This document shows, one piece after another, positions 1-8,982 of a stretch of DNA of 48,435 nucleotides. The notes under the pieces are model-generated. The model searched no databases. It was not told where the DNA came from and worked only from the letters and a program-made list of their open reading frames with translations. A program made the position numbers and the translations under genes. Each line of letters begins with the position of its first letter. Positions within the stretch are counted from its first letter, which is position 1. The DNA is from Sphingobacteriia bacterium (GTDB taxonomy: Bacteria > Bacteroidota > Bacteroidia > Bacteroidales > TTA-H9): contig JAJTBW010000005.1 in assembly GCA_021286705.1 (NCBI GenBank), positions 1 through 48,435 on the forward strand, given 5' to 3'.

Positions 1-113
1 TCCTCTCCCTATAAACTCGTGTAAGATAGGAACCGTATAGGTAGAGGATATAGAGTGGGTATTGACAGTATATTGAGAGGATGTCGAGGAGAAGTTGAGG
101 AGATGTTGAAAGA
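1..113. repeat. 11-bp-periodic purine-rich repeat array (partial)
   Basis: Positions 2-12 read cctctccctat. After a 24-base gap the complement-type units follow in an 11-base register: ataggtagagg (37-47), atatagagtgg (48-58), gtattgacagt (59-69), atattgagagg (70-80), atgtcgaggag (81-91), aagttgaggag (92-102), atgttgaaaga (103-113). The arrangement, pyrimidine unit then spacer then purine units, matches the larger array at 18478-18655. The array probably starts before the window. No coding capacity is seen. Confidence 0.7.
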
Positions 114-121
114 GACATGAG

Positions 122-142
122 CTGCTGGCTACTGGCCGCTGG
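122..142. repeat. Three tandem heptamers, CTGG-type
   Basis: Three 7-base units, ctgctgg, ctactgg and ccgctgg, run head to tail and are followed by an AT-rich stretch with three copies of 'attcaa'. This looks like a low-complexity intergenic repeat remnant. The rest of 143-456 holds no gene that I can support. A second short pyrimidine/purine pair (about 218-275, with gggagaggaacaatagg) resembles the 11-mer family. Confidence 0.45.
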
Positions 143-429
143 CTAAATTCAAAATTCAAGAATTCAAAGATTTGCAAGCACCGAACAGCTACTGACATCT
201 GACTTCCAAGTGCCGGATGCTCTCTTTATATCCGTTCATTGCGGCCCCCTTCACGGGAGAGGAACAATAGGAACTTAGAAAATCAGAAGGTTACAATGTC
301 ACGATCTAATGCGATGTTTAAGTGACTGAAATACAATTAACCATACAACTTCGTCTCCGAAAAACGAAATAAATACAACTATTATCTATCTTTTTTCCAA
401 AAGAATAATACATTTGTCTATTGATTTTA

Positions 430-437
430 TAATTTTG
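430..437 (+). promoter_or_regulatory. Candidate -7 box (TAnnTTTG) for the PKD gene
   Basis: taattttg matches the Bacteroidota -7 consensus TAnnTTTG and lies 20 bases before the ATG at 457, predicting a leader of only about a dozen bases. A TTTG at 413-416 is closer than the usual -33 distance, so the -33 element is uncertain. Confidence 0.4.
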
Positions 438-456
438 GTATTGCTCTTCCCTAATA

Positions 457-2070
457 ATGAACCAACCCCAAAATCTATTTCAAGGTATTATCCTTAGAGT
501 GCAGTTGATGGTATTAATAGTTTTGCTTTCACTGCCTGAAATATTCGCCCAAAAGGAGGCTTACAACTGGTATTTTGGTTACAATGCCGGTATCACCTTC
601 AACACGCCCGATGGCATACCGGTCTCTGTTACCAACAGCGCCATCGCGACTACAGAAGGTTGCGCTACTATTAGTGATGCAAACGGAAACCTACTCTTCT
701 ATTCCGATGGTAGTGTAGTCTATAACAGAAACCATGTGGTAATGCCCAACGGCACAGGTCTAATGGGGAGCTCTGATGCCACTCAGAGCTGCATTGCGAT
801 TCCTAAGCCAGGATCAAATCACCTTTATTACATCTTTACCGTTCCTTCTGCGTCTGGAATGAGTGGACTACGATATTCTTTAATTAATATGGAACTCGAT
901 AACGGTCTTGGAGCAATAGATAGCCTTGAGAAAAATATACAACTATCAGGAAATGTTACGGAACAAATCACCGCTGTACGACATGCAAACAACACCGATT
1001 ATTGGGTGATCACCCATCAAAGAAATAACAATATTTTCTGTGCATTTCAAGTGATGGCAACCGGAATAAAAACAATCTATGTAGCCTCTCACATTGGATC
1101 TATACACAGCAGTAACTATGCTGGCTATATGAAAGCGTCACCCGATGGGAGCCGTCTATCCTGTCCTTATGAGTTAGGCTTGGAAATTTTCGGATTTAAT
1201 AATACAACCGGCCAGGTAATCGGGCCGGTGGTCGGCTTTACAAATACGAGTTCTTACTATGGTACCGAATTCTCACCTAACTCACAATTGCTCTATTATA
1301 GAACTTTGGCTGGCTCATCTGTATATCAGGCGGATCTCTCATCAGGCGACTCTGCAACCATAGTAGCCTCTCAAATTCTTGTTGGTATGGTCAATGGCGG
1401 AGGATCTCTACAATTGGGACCTGATGGTAAGATGTATCTCTCTTCTACAACCCAAACAACACTCAGTCTTATTAATTACCCCAATATTGCCGGAAAAGGT
1501 TGTGGTCTGAAACCCAATGCCATTAATCTTACTGTGGGGTATTGTTCATTGGGTCTTCCCTCCTTTATTCAAAGCTTCTTTAACCCGCTCTCTTTTCAAT
1601 TTGAAAACCTTTGTTTTAACGATACAACTCGTTTCTCACCAATAAAAATCTCTGGTTACGACTCTCTTTTCTGGAACTTTGGAGATCCTGCTTCAGGCTC
1701 ATTTAATACCTCCTCGCAAGACTCAACCACCCATATATTCACTGCTCCCGGAACCTTTACAGTTACCCTCACTACATGGACTGCCGGTGCAAGTGGTACA
1801 CTAAGCCACGATGTCGAGATAAAACCTCTCCCCCAACCTAACCTCGGAAATGATACCACTTTGTGCAGCGGAAACCCGTTACAGCTCGATGCCGGTAGCG
1901 GCTTTAACTCTTATCATTGGAATAATGGATGGAACCAACAAACCCTTCAGGTGTCTACCAGCGGTGAGTATCAGGTACAGGTAACTGATTCCAATGGTTG
2001 TCGTGGCAACGATGCAATTATAGTACTCTTCAGACCCATTCCCGGTACCCTGCTTATCAAGCACTATTAA
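457..2070 (+). CDS. Secreted PKD-domain protein, short form lacking a C-terminal sorting domain
   Basis: The 537-residue product has an N-terminal signal peptide ending near 'EIFAQ' (about residue 32). The mature protein begins with an AYNWYFGYNAGITF motif common at the start of large secreted PKD proteins in Bacteroidota. Residues about 40-370 look like a beta-propeller-type region with repeated S.DG patterns. A PKD domain occupies about 385-460 ('WNFGDPASG', 'HIFTAPGTFTVTL'), and a second Ig-like segment ('LGNDTTLCSG') follows to the end. Proteins of this type usually continue into further domains and a T9SS or gliding-type C-terminal domain. Here the reading frame stops at '...TLLIKHY' without one, so the gene may be truncated. 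It is the only plus-strand gene left of the putative origin and converges on the ATPase gene. The function is unknown, possibly surface adhesion or polymer binding. Confidence 0.75.
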   Translation: MNQPQNLFQGIILRVQLMVLIVLLSLPEIFAQKEAYNWYFGYNAGITFNTPDGIPVSVTNSAIATTEGCATISDANGNLLFYSDGSVVYNRNHVVMPNGTGLMGSSDATQSCIAIPKPGSNHLYYIFTVPSASGMSGLRYSLINMELDNGLGAIDSLEKNIQLSGNVTEQITAVRHANNTDYWVITHQRNNNIFCAFQVMATGIKTIYVASHIGSIHSSNYAGYMKASPDGSRLSCPYELGLEIFGFNNTTGQVIGPVVGFTNTSSYYGTEFSPNSQLLYYRTLAGSSVYQADLSSGDSATIVASQILVGMVNGGGSLQLGPDGKMYLSSTTQTTLSLINYPNIAGKGCGLKPNAINLTVGYCSLGLPSFIQSFFNPLSFQFENLCFNDTTRFSPIKISGYDSLFWNFGDPASGSFNTSSQDSTTHIFTAPGTFTVTLTTWTAGASGTLSHDVEIKPLPQPNLGNDTTLCSGNPLQLDAGSGFNSYHWNNGWNQQTLQVSTSGEYQVQVTDSNGCRGNDAIIVLFRPIPGTLLIKHY

Positions 2071-2096
2071 GATCTATAAGCAAAAACTCTAATCTA

Positions 2097-3230
2097 TTAT
2101 GTCTTTAAAAACTTCTGCCTTAACCAGACCTTCATAACCGGATCTACCAAGGTGATCATCTTATTCTCATTCTCAATAAGGTCTTTCTTAACCAAAGCCT
2201 TCTTTATAATCGAGACATTCGCCGAAGATCCTAACTGATACCTGTTCAACATCTCTGCCGTTGTAAACTCACTCTGAAATCCATCAACCAATGCCCTCAG
2301 GAAATTCATCTGATACGACGATAGATTTTCTGTTTGTCTCTCAAATAACAGACTATTCTGGTCTATTAAATCCTGGCAGGCTCTCTGAAAATCATGCTCA
2401 GTTGCCTCACCATCCGTTTGAATCCATACCAACCAGGATAACTGCTGAACATAAGAGGAGTGATTTTCAACCATGCTGCAAATAGCCTCCGCCAACTCTT
2501 TCGATATACGCTTCCCTGTCGTTTCAAAACGTTGCACGATATACTCAATCCAATCTGATGTCGGAATCTTTGGTAATATCATAACATCTCCAAACTTATA
2601 CAACGGAAGACTCCTTTTCTCAAAAAGCTCATTCATTAAATGCTTTCTACTACCAAACAGACAGTAAGAGACCGATGACTGATGCTGCCATACCGTCCGC
2701 AACTGTTTCTGAAATACCTTTGAATCACTAAACTCTGCAATCTGCTGAAACTCATCTATACACACCACTATCTGTATCTCTTTTTTCCTCGCTATATTCT
2801 CAGGCAACTGAAGCACCTCCACTATATCTCTATCCTTTGACTTTAACTCTAATGATATCGAAAAATCAGTCATTGGGTCTGTAGCTATAGTAAACTTCGG
2901 ACTGATATTCGATAAAAACATCTTCACATCTTCCAGCAACTCATCAAACTTAGAGGAGGTCTGTTTTAAGACTGCCTCAACAAAACTCTTATAAAAATCA
3001 GCTTCTGAACGACAAGCAAAGATATCTATGTAAACCACCTTTAGTCTGTCTGACTCTACCAGCTTACCCACCTTCTTTACCAACGAGGTCTTACCCCACC
3101 TGCGCGGCGAGATCAATATCGTATTCACTCCATTTCTAAAATTGGACTGTAATCGGATTGCCTCTTTCTCTCTATCGGTAAAATTCTCTCCGGATGCCGC
3201 TTTACCAAAAACAAAAGGTCTGTTCTCCAT
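2097..3230 (-). CDS. AAA-type (archaeal-like) ATP-binding protein
   Basis: This is a 377-residue cytoplasmic P-loop ATPase. The start is followed by 'FVFGKAASGENFTDREKE', the usual lead-in of the single-copy or multi-copy 'ATP-binding protein' family of Bacteroidota and Archaea (STAND-like AAA). The P-loop variant SPRRWGKTS lies at residues 41-49. Walker B is 'VVCIDEFQQ' (near 155-163), and a sensor-like 'CLFGSRKHLMNELF' follows. The C-terminal third is probably a winged-helix domain ('TAEMLNRYQLGSSANVSIIKKAL'). The biological role of this family is poorly known; some members sit with toxin-like or mobile genes. A perfect 22-base inverted repeat lies 48 bases upstream of the ATG and may be its operator. 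The ATPase assignment is firm; the role is not. Confidence 0.85.
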   Translation of the reverse strand: MENRPFVFGKAASGENFTDREKEAIRLQSNFRNGVNTILISPRRWGKTSLVKKVGKLVESDRLKVVYIDIFACRSEADFYKSFVEAVLKQTSSKFDELLEDVKMFLSNISPKFTIATDPMTDFSISLELKSKDRDIVEVLQLPENIARKKEIQIVVCIDEFQQIAEFSDSKVFQKQLRTVWQHQSSVSYCLFGSRKHLMNELFEKRSLPLYKFGDVMILPKIPTSDWIEYIVQRFETTGKRISKELAEAICSMVENHSSYVQQLSWLVWIQTDGEATEHDFQRACQDLIDQNSLLFERQTENLSSYQMNFLRALVDGFQSEFTTAEMLNRYQLGSSANVSIIKKALVKKDLIENENKMITLVDPVMKVWLRQKFLKT

Positions 3231-3277
3231 AGTTTTATGCGGTTTTGTTTTTGCAAAGATAGCATAAAGAGAACTGA

Positions 3278-3323
3278 GTAATAATCTTATTAGTAATAAG
3301 TTTATTACTAATAAGATTATTAC
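3278..3323. repeat. 46-base perfect palindrome upstream of the ATPase gene
   Basis: The left arm (3278-3299) and right arm (3302-3323) are exact reverse complements of 22 bases, separated by GT. The arm core is taataatcttattagtaataa. It lies in the leader region of the minus-strand ATPase gene. There is no GC-rich stem and no T run in the ATPase direction, so an operator, recombination site or small mobile-element remnant is more likely than a terminator. The remaining bases of 3231-3469 show nothing else. Confidence 0.85.
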
Positions 3324-3469
3324 CCGATATACATCTATTGATCAATACCTTACTAAAGCAAGTGGGGAAAAACGCCGGAGGATACCGACTCTTTTATAAA
3401 CTCTCGTTAAACGACCCTTTTTTAAACGCTCAATGATTTCATTCCAAAGGCAATCCTGTGAGAGCTACC

Positions 3470-6400
3470 TTAGAAACTTACTTTATTTGCATGCTGCACA
3501 CCTATCGGAGTGGTAACCCTGCCAATCACTATTCCCTTCTTACCATTCGTTGAATAGACCTTCTGATGCATAGTACCCCCCTGATGTAAAATCCTTTCGC
3601 TGATGATCAGGGCTCCCCCTAAATCAAAGAGCTCTACCAGATAGTATCCGGGATCGCAATAGGAAGAACTTACGATTATGAACCCATCGTCTACAACAAA
3701 CCAGGGATCTTGGTTTTCCATGCACTCACCCTGTTTTATAGTAAATAATCCGGATCCGGGACAACCATACCTATCCTTAAATTCGAGATATAAACTATCT
3801 GTCTTACCCTGGGTTAATCCTATGTAATCAGCCAGGTTCCATGAATTGACGGTTCCATCAGACCAAACCCAATTACTACTCCCATCAGGAGCTTTAAATT
3901 CAATCTTCTGGTATTCACAGAGAGTTGTATCCAACCTTATCGATGCCTCTTTCGGAAGATTCAGATGAAGTGTATCTGATACCTCGGATAGTAGGCCATA
4001 ACCGACTACCCAGATGTTAACTTCCCCCTCTGCCCTATCATTCACGCCGGGTCTGTAACCCAGCCCACTCAAACCATTTGGAAGAAAGAGGCCATCACCA
4101 TCTGATCTCCATCTGACTCTTTCAACAGCCTCCTTCGATAACCCCATCAAAATAAGCGAGTCAGTATAACAAATAACCGAATCAGAGATTATCTCAACCT
4201 TACTGGCCTTAGCAGGGGGTAGAACAATATCATCAACCCATACGGCATCCTTGCCCATCGTTGAGAAGAGATCTTTACTATATCTCCACTCCAATCGGTT
4301 ATATCCACCCTTAAGAGCAGTTGAGACTTGCTTCCACTTGGTAAAACCACTCCATGAGCCGCGGATAGTGTCGTTGACAAAAAAGGTCAGATAGTCGCAA
4401 TTCCGCTCTGTACTGGTCTTTATCCAAAAGCTGATTGAGTCTGATTTTTCAACATAATAGTTCAACTTGAATGATGTACTCTCTAAATCATCAATCGAAC
4501 CGCTTCGTAAAGAGTATCTGCCAGATCTCTTCTCAATGTCATCAATTACCCATGCTGAATCACTACTAAGTATCCAGGGTAATACCCCGTCAAGTTTATT
4601 TTCCCAATCCTCTTGCAGCGAACAGAGTTGCCAGGTACGACTGAAGACCTCCTCTTTGCTATCTCGTAAAAAACTCAGCTTAGAGCGAAAACGATCTCCA
4701 CACTTCGCCTTAGGATAGACCCCGGATTCAAAGGAGAGTACCACTGTATCTCCCGGGGCTAGTGAAGGAATATTCGAGGATGAGAGAGCCGGATAAACCA
4801 GTGTATTCTCTGTAAGACTATTTTTCGCAATCGTAGATGGCATAACTGTTTTGCCACTATTAGTGACAACCCAGTTTATCCTGAATGTTTCACCTTTTTC
4901 GGGAACCCCATTAGCATTAATACTCTCGTTTGATAAATAGCATCTTAAAACCTTGGGTGAGGAGCTCCAAAGTGGGGCATAATAGGTATACCTCCAGCTT
5001 ACAGGTGAGTCTTCTTGCTGTTCAAAAGAGTCCTCCTCTAGATCAACCACTGAAAAGAGAAAGTCAATTTTAATATCCTTTGACATGCTGATAGAAGAAT
5101 CGGCTTTAAATCGCCACATAACACTGCTAACCAGCGTATCTCCTGCATTAAGTGAAACGATAGTATCCCGAAAGGTCAATTGCTCGACCCCGGCGGTATG
5201 ATTAAGTGCCTCTAATTTTACCCTATTCGACGATTTTAGCCCCGGATTGACCAAAACAGGACGCAGATAGAACTCACCCCCAGCCTCAACATGATCGACG
5301 CTTAAAAGGCCTTTAATTGAATCTCTCTTCAAAATCTGAACCCGCCTGATGGTAACCCCCTCTTCCGACCCTCCCTGATGTGCCCTGAAAGGAGAACACC
5401 AGCTGGCAGCCACCCCGTCTCTATTATCGGTCCAGACGGGAATAACCAGATCATTGTATGCCGAGATGCCAATATAATCTGTAAAATAGTCCATCGCTAA
5501 GCCGGGAATTGGCACCGGACTAAATACTTCATCTGATACTGGGAAATCTATCCAGGACTCTCCGGCATCATTTGATGCAGCGACCCAAACCCGACAATCG
5601 CCGGCGGTAAGGCCTCTCGAATCATAAAAGATCACGAATAACTTTCCAGTTACAGGGTCACAGGTTATCCATGGGAAGAAACGCTCTCCGCCATCGGCTG
5701 TGCCCGCAGAGGCTACTTTAATCGGTTCACTCCATGTCATACCCTGATTGGTACTTTTTATAAAGTAAACCTCCGGAGCCGGTCCCACATTCTCATTCGG
5801 TTTTCCGTAATTAGTCCAGACAATATAGAGGTTTCCTCTATCTGGTCCATCACTCAGGTCAACCGCCATTACCGGAAATGAGTTTGTACGAATGGGCGCA
5901 GCCAGACCAGTCAATCTTACCCCTCTGATTTGAGGACCTATCCTTCTTGGATTCTCAAAGGTCACACCCCCATCCAATGAACGGGTGAAAAGAAGTGCAT
6001 TTTCATCCGACGGCCATGTCTGATAGCCCGCCCAGACGGCATAAACCTCACCATTAACCCCAACAGAGAGGTTAACGCCATGATTATAAACTATTCCCTC
6101 TACCCCTGCCGACAGATTAATGGGTTGACTAAAACTATTAGCCCTATCTGTTGACCTGGCTAAAAACACATGACCATAAAGTCCTGCAACATTATTGACA
6201 ACAGTCCATGCTGAGTAGACATTCCCGAGGCATGAGCTACCCGGGCTATGGTCTACCGCAAGGTGATTTTTATCATGAATCTCATTTGGAACCGAAAGAG
6301 TACTAACCTGAGTCTCGTTCCACTCATCACCTCCGGGCAATCTAACCGCAACCGTTTGACATCTATTCTGGCCTATCCTGCCTACATACGTTGTGCCATC

Positions 6401-6853
6401 GAGGGCAATTCCAATTGCAGGATCGCCGTTATTCTCTCCACCAACTCCCTCTACCTCTCCTTCCCACTCTTCTCCGGCATCCTCTGATTCAAACCGATTT
6501 GCTCCGTATATCTCTTTTGCCGGATTAAGATTACTATTTGATGATACTATGATCCGCTCTCCATCTTTCGTAATACCAACTGAATTCTCAGATAGCATCA
6601 TCTCTTTATCACCAATTCTTTGATCAGGGGAGGGCTGCCCGAATGGCTCGGACAACCCTCTTATCTGACCTTCTCCTTTTTTGTGCTTTTTCACAGGAAG
6701 TATTGGGCTATATGGAATCTTTCCTTCTCTGGCTAACTTAATCCAGTAACCCATATTATCAATTCTGGTATCAACTGACTGGCTTAAAACAGTCTTTGGA
6801 AATAACAGAATCAAAAGTATAGCCCATGCTCCGGTAAAAAAGAATCTAGGCAT
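3470..6853 (-). CDS. Secreted BNR/Asp-box (sialidase-like propeller) protein
   Basis: The 1127-residue exported protein has a signal peptide ending near 'TVLSQS' (residue 26). Residues about 90-500 carry repeated Asp-box motifs: 'STDRANSF', 'SLDGGVTF', 'STNQGMTW', 'SNDAGESW'. These are typical of six-bladed sialidase/BNR propellers. I cannot identify a convincing sialidase arginine triad, so I do not call it a sialidase. The middle part has CARDB-like beta domains ('VLVNPGLKSSNRVKL', 'VVTNSGKTVMPSTIA'), then a jelly-roll-like segment around 'LNYYVEKSDSISFWIKTS'. The last 80 residues ('GYYLVELFDLGGALIISERI') resemble a divergent T9SS type A sorting domain. It starts 8 bases after the deiminase stop, so the two are probably co-transcribed. 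Substrate unknown. Confidence 0.7.
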   Translation of the reverse strand: MPRFFFTGAWAILLILLFPKTVLSQSVDTRIDNMGYWIKLAREGKIPYSPILPVKKHKKGEGQIRGLSEPFGQPSPDQRIGDKEMMLSENSVGITKDGERIIVSSNSNLNPAKEIYGANRFESEDAGEEWEGEVEGVGGENNGDPAIGIALDGTTYVGRIGQNRCQTVAVRLPGGDEWNETQVSTLSVPNEIHDKNHLAVDHSPGSSCLGNVYSAWTVVNNVAGLYGHVFLARSTDRANSFSQPINLSAGVEGIVYNHGVNLSVGVNGEVYAVWAGYQTWPSDENALLFTRSLDGGVTFENPRRIGPQIRGVRLTGLAAPIRTNSFPVMAVDLSDGPDRGNLYIVWTNYGKPNENVGPAPEVYFIKSTNQGMTWSEPIKVASAGTADGGERFFPWITCDPVTGKLFVIFYDSRGLTAGDCRVWVAASNDAGESWIDFPVSDEVFSPVPIPGLAMDYFTDYIGISAYNDLVIPVWTDNRDGVAASWCSPFRAHQGGSEEGVTIRRVQILKRDSIKGLLSVDHVEAGGEFYLRPVLVNPGLKSSNRVKLEALNHTAGVEQLTFRDTIVSLNAGDTLVSSVMWRFKADSSISMSKDIKIDFLFSVVDLEEDSFEQQEDSPVSWRYTYYAPLWSSSPKVLRCYLSNESINANGVPEKGETFRINWVVTNSGKTVMPSTIAKNSLTENTLVYPALSSSNIPSLAPGDTVVLSFESGVYPKAKCGDRFRSKLSFLRDSKEEVFSRTWQLCSLQEDWENKLDGVLPWILSSDSAWVIDDIEKRSGRYSLRSGSIDDLESTSFKLNYYVEKSDSISFWIKTSTERNCDYLTFFVNDTIRGSWSGFTKWKQVSTALKGGYNRLEWRYSKDLFSTMGKDAVWVDDIVLPPAKASKVEIISDSVICYTDSLILMGLSKEAVERVRWRSDGDGLFLPNGLSGLGYRPGVNDRAEGEVNIWVVGYGLLSEVSDTLHLNLPKEASIRLDTTLCEYQKIEFKAPDGSSNWVWSDGTVNSWNLADYIGLTQGKTDSLYLEFKDRYGCPGSGLFTIKQGECMENQDPWFVVDDGFIIVSSSYCDPGYYLVELFDLGGALIISERILHQGGTMHQKVYSTNGKKGIVIGRVTTPIGVQHANKVSF

Positions 6854-6861
6854 TCACATCG

Positions 6862-8871
6862 CTAATTAGTGATAACAATTTTCCTGTTGAGTTGATGCCC
6901 CTTCTGACTCAACTGCAAGAAGTAGATACCTGCTGGTAAATTCTCCGCAATCATTGTTGATGAGATCTTATTTTCGCCCTCTTTCAGGTCAATACTCAAC
7001 ATCTTACCAAAGATTTCACCATTTGAAGAGATTAGTCTAACTACTGCTCTTCCGGCGATGTTTGCATCGAGTAGAATGTCAAATACTCCGTTTGATGGAT
7101 TTGGATAGAGTGCAACCGCAGGCATTGATACTGATTCTATGCCAATGTGATTGGTAACTTTTAATACCACATGAATAGAATCAAGTTCTCTATCTGGATC
7201 GTTAGATGCTATCTTCAGGTAACCATCAAGTGTACCGGTGGTTAAAGAACCAGGATTTAGATTTACTACTACACTGGAGGTTCCTCCGACAGCTATAACA
7301 CCTGTTGACTGAGTAGGTACTATCCATGAGGCACCGGTTGCGGTGATAAACGACCAATCAAGAGCTGCAGCACCGGTATTCTGTAACTCGATGGTTACAC
7401 TCACACTAACACCGGGTTCGGTCAAAGTATCGATAGACGATGGTGTATAGGCAATATGCGGATGGATTGCAGGACCAACTACAAACTTATGAGGATCGGG
7501 TTGTCCGATATAGGGATGATTCTCTGATCTTCCTGATGAGTCGGCGGCATGAATATAATAGCTGATCTGACTGCCTTCAAGTTGTCTTGGAATCAAAGCC
7601 TTGTATATATAACCCGATTCATGGATTAAAGCTACTTTTTGCCATGCTCCCTGATTAACGCTGTAATTTACAAAACAGGAATCAGCATATAGTCCTCTTT
7701 GGCTTATTGGAATGATATCGGTCTGAATTAGATAATCTTCATCAGCAGGCTTTTGAGTCAGAATAGGAATATGACGAATCAGGAGCATACCCCTATCTGC
7801 CATTTCGTGAGTACGACAATGAAGAGCATCAGTCGATTCCCAAGGTGTTGATGCATTGCCGATGTAACCGGTAACAGTATATCCCGGCATAGCATCACGA
7901 TAAACCGCTAATGCAGGTGCATCGTTGGCAGATCCCTTTATTGGAACGTAAACGTATTTGTTTAGAATCAATGAGTTTGTATAAGGCTCATTGTTCGGAG
8001 TATTTACCCTGAAAACCTGATACGGCGTTCCATACGATGAGATTGCGCTTTGCCAGTAAGCAGCTGCAACTTCTATTTCATCATATTGCGGATGAGATTG
8101 CGGAACAGAACGAATCAATATTTTGTCAGTATCTAAGAACTTTGCCCAACAGTCGATATGATCGATATAGGTATTGTTAGGATCGGGTCTTACATGGTAC
8201 TTTTCTATACCGAGAAAGTCCTTCACAAGCTGCTTAACAGTAGTACTATCATTACCATTCTCCTCCCAAACCAGATCAGTAGAAGCGGCCATACTAATAC
8301 CATCACTCATGTAGTTGCCACCGGTGTGGCTTACATTCATTCCAAACAAAGGAACATTTAACTGATTGGCAAGGACTTTAGGCACCTCATCATCATTAGG
8401 ACGCGGGCGGTTATAAGGAAAATCGACAATTCCTACACGGTAATCAGCATCTATAACATACCAGGGACCAAAGTCGCGCGTCCAATAGCTATCAGTCTGA
8501 GTGATCAAGAACTCACAATTAGCAAGATTGACTCCATTACTAGTATATTGATTAATGACCGTAGTCTTTTCGCTCTCACTTTTAACGATAGTCATCATCT
8601 TGCCATGTGCCGCAAGATCTTTTATCAAAGACATCGGAATTCCAAAAGGGTATCTGATCAATACCTCCTCGCTAGGCATAAACTCTGCCACACTGAACAC
8701 AGGGGCAGGAGGGGGGGCTGTAGGTACAAAGTTCTTTCCTATCTCGTGTTTTCTTAGGATTTCATCTGGCGTCATCCAATGTGTAAGTGGCATTGTTGGT
8801 GCGGTCTGCTGAGCAGCAACAGAGAGACCAATCATCCATAGAACCATTGAAAAAGTAAACTTAAAATTCAT
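6862..8871 (-). CDS. Secreted peptidylarginine-deiminase-like protein (PPAD-like) with T9SS sorting domain
   Basis: The 669-residue protein belongs to the agmatine deiminase/PPAD superfamily. A signal peptide ends at about residue 20 (SVAAQQ). The catalytic fold covers about 55-365: 'SYWTRDFGPW' with D133, 'HTGGNYMSDG', 'YIDHIDCW' with H238 and D240, 'NNEPYTNSL' with N299, and 'ALHCRTHE' with the nucleophile C352. In P. gingivalis PPAD the matching residues are D130, H236, D238, N297 and C351. The 'YNRPRPND' segment gives R155 and R157, at the same distance from the first Asp as PPAD R152 and R154, which bind the substrate C-terminal carboxylate. An Ig-like domain, a HYDIN-like domain (about 475-575) and a type A sorting domain ('LYPNPSNG', from about 585) follow. 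Expected activity is citrullination of C-terminal arginines of peptides outside the cell; free agmatine as substrate is less likely. Confidence 0.88.
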   Translation of the reverse strand: MNFKFTFSMVLWMIGLSVAAQQTAPTMPLTHWMTPDEILRKHEIGKNFVPTAPPPAPVFSVAEFMPSEEVLIRYPFGIPMSLIKDLAAHGKMMTIVKSESEKTTVINQYTSNGVNLANCEFLITQTDSYWTRDFGPWYVIDADYRVGIVDFPYNRPRPNDDEVPKVLANQLNVPLFGMNVSHTGGNYMSDGISMAASTDLVWEENGNDSTTVKQLVKDFLGIEKYHVRPDPNNTYIDHIDCWAKFLDTDKILIRSVPQSHPQYDEIEVAAAYWQSAISSYGTPYQVFRVNTPNNEPYTNSLILNKYVYVPIKGSANDAPALAVYRDAMPGYTVTGYIGNASTPWESTDALHCRTHEMADRGMLLIRHIPILTQKPADEDYLIQTDIIPISQRGLYADSCFVNYSVNQGAWQKVALIHESGYIYKALIPRQLEGSQISYYIHAADSSGRSENHPYIGQPDPHKFVVGPAIHPHIAYTPSSIDTLTEPGVSVSVTIELQNTGAAALDWSFITATGASWIVPTQSTGVIAVGGTSSVVVNLNPGSLTTGTLDGYLKIASNDPDRELDSIHVVLKVTNHIGIESVSMPAVALYPNPSNGVFDILLDANIAGRAVVRLISSNGEIFGKMLSIDLKEGENKISSTMIAENLPAGIYFLQLSQKGHQLNRKIVITN

Positions 8872-8918
8872 AGACAGATTAATTGATTTGTTTAAGATTT
8901 ATTGATAATGAGACCTAT

Positions 8919-8926
8919 CAAAGATA
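8919..8926 (-). promoter_or_regulatory. Candidate -7 box for the deiminase-BNR unit
   Basis: On the minus strand this reads TATCTTTG, matching TAnnTTTG, 48 bases upstream of the deiminase ATG. No good -33 TTTG is seen at the expected distance. The 10-base palindrome GAAACGTTTC lies further upstream, at 8983-8992. Confidence 0.4.
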
Positions 8927-8982
8927 TAAATAACATAGATTCGAAATAGTTGCCTCTGTTTATTTTTAATGTTGATTACTTC

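Noticed and set aside
1..456. Possible mobile element at the window start
   Set aside because: No transposase, terminal repeats or target duplication is visible; only short repeats are present.
4467..4718. Small plus-strand open frames inside the BNR and deiminase genes
   Set aside because: They are short shadows of the long minus-strand genes, with no supporting motifs.
3470..6853. Calling the BNR protein a true sialidase
   Set aside because: Asp-boxes are clear, but the arginine triad and Tyr/Glu nucleophile pair could not be identified by eye.
6862..8871. Simple agmatine deiminase (aguA)
   Set aside because: The signal peptide, extra C-terminal domains, sorting domain and the RPR carboxylate-binding pair all favour a secreted PPAD-like enzyme.
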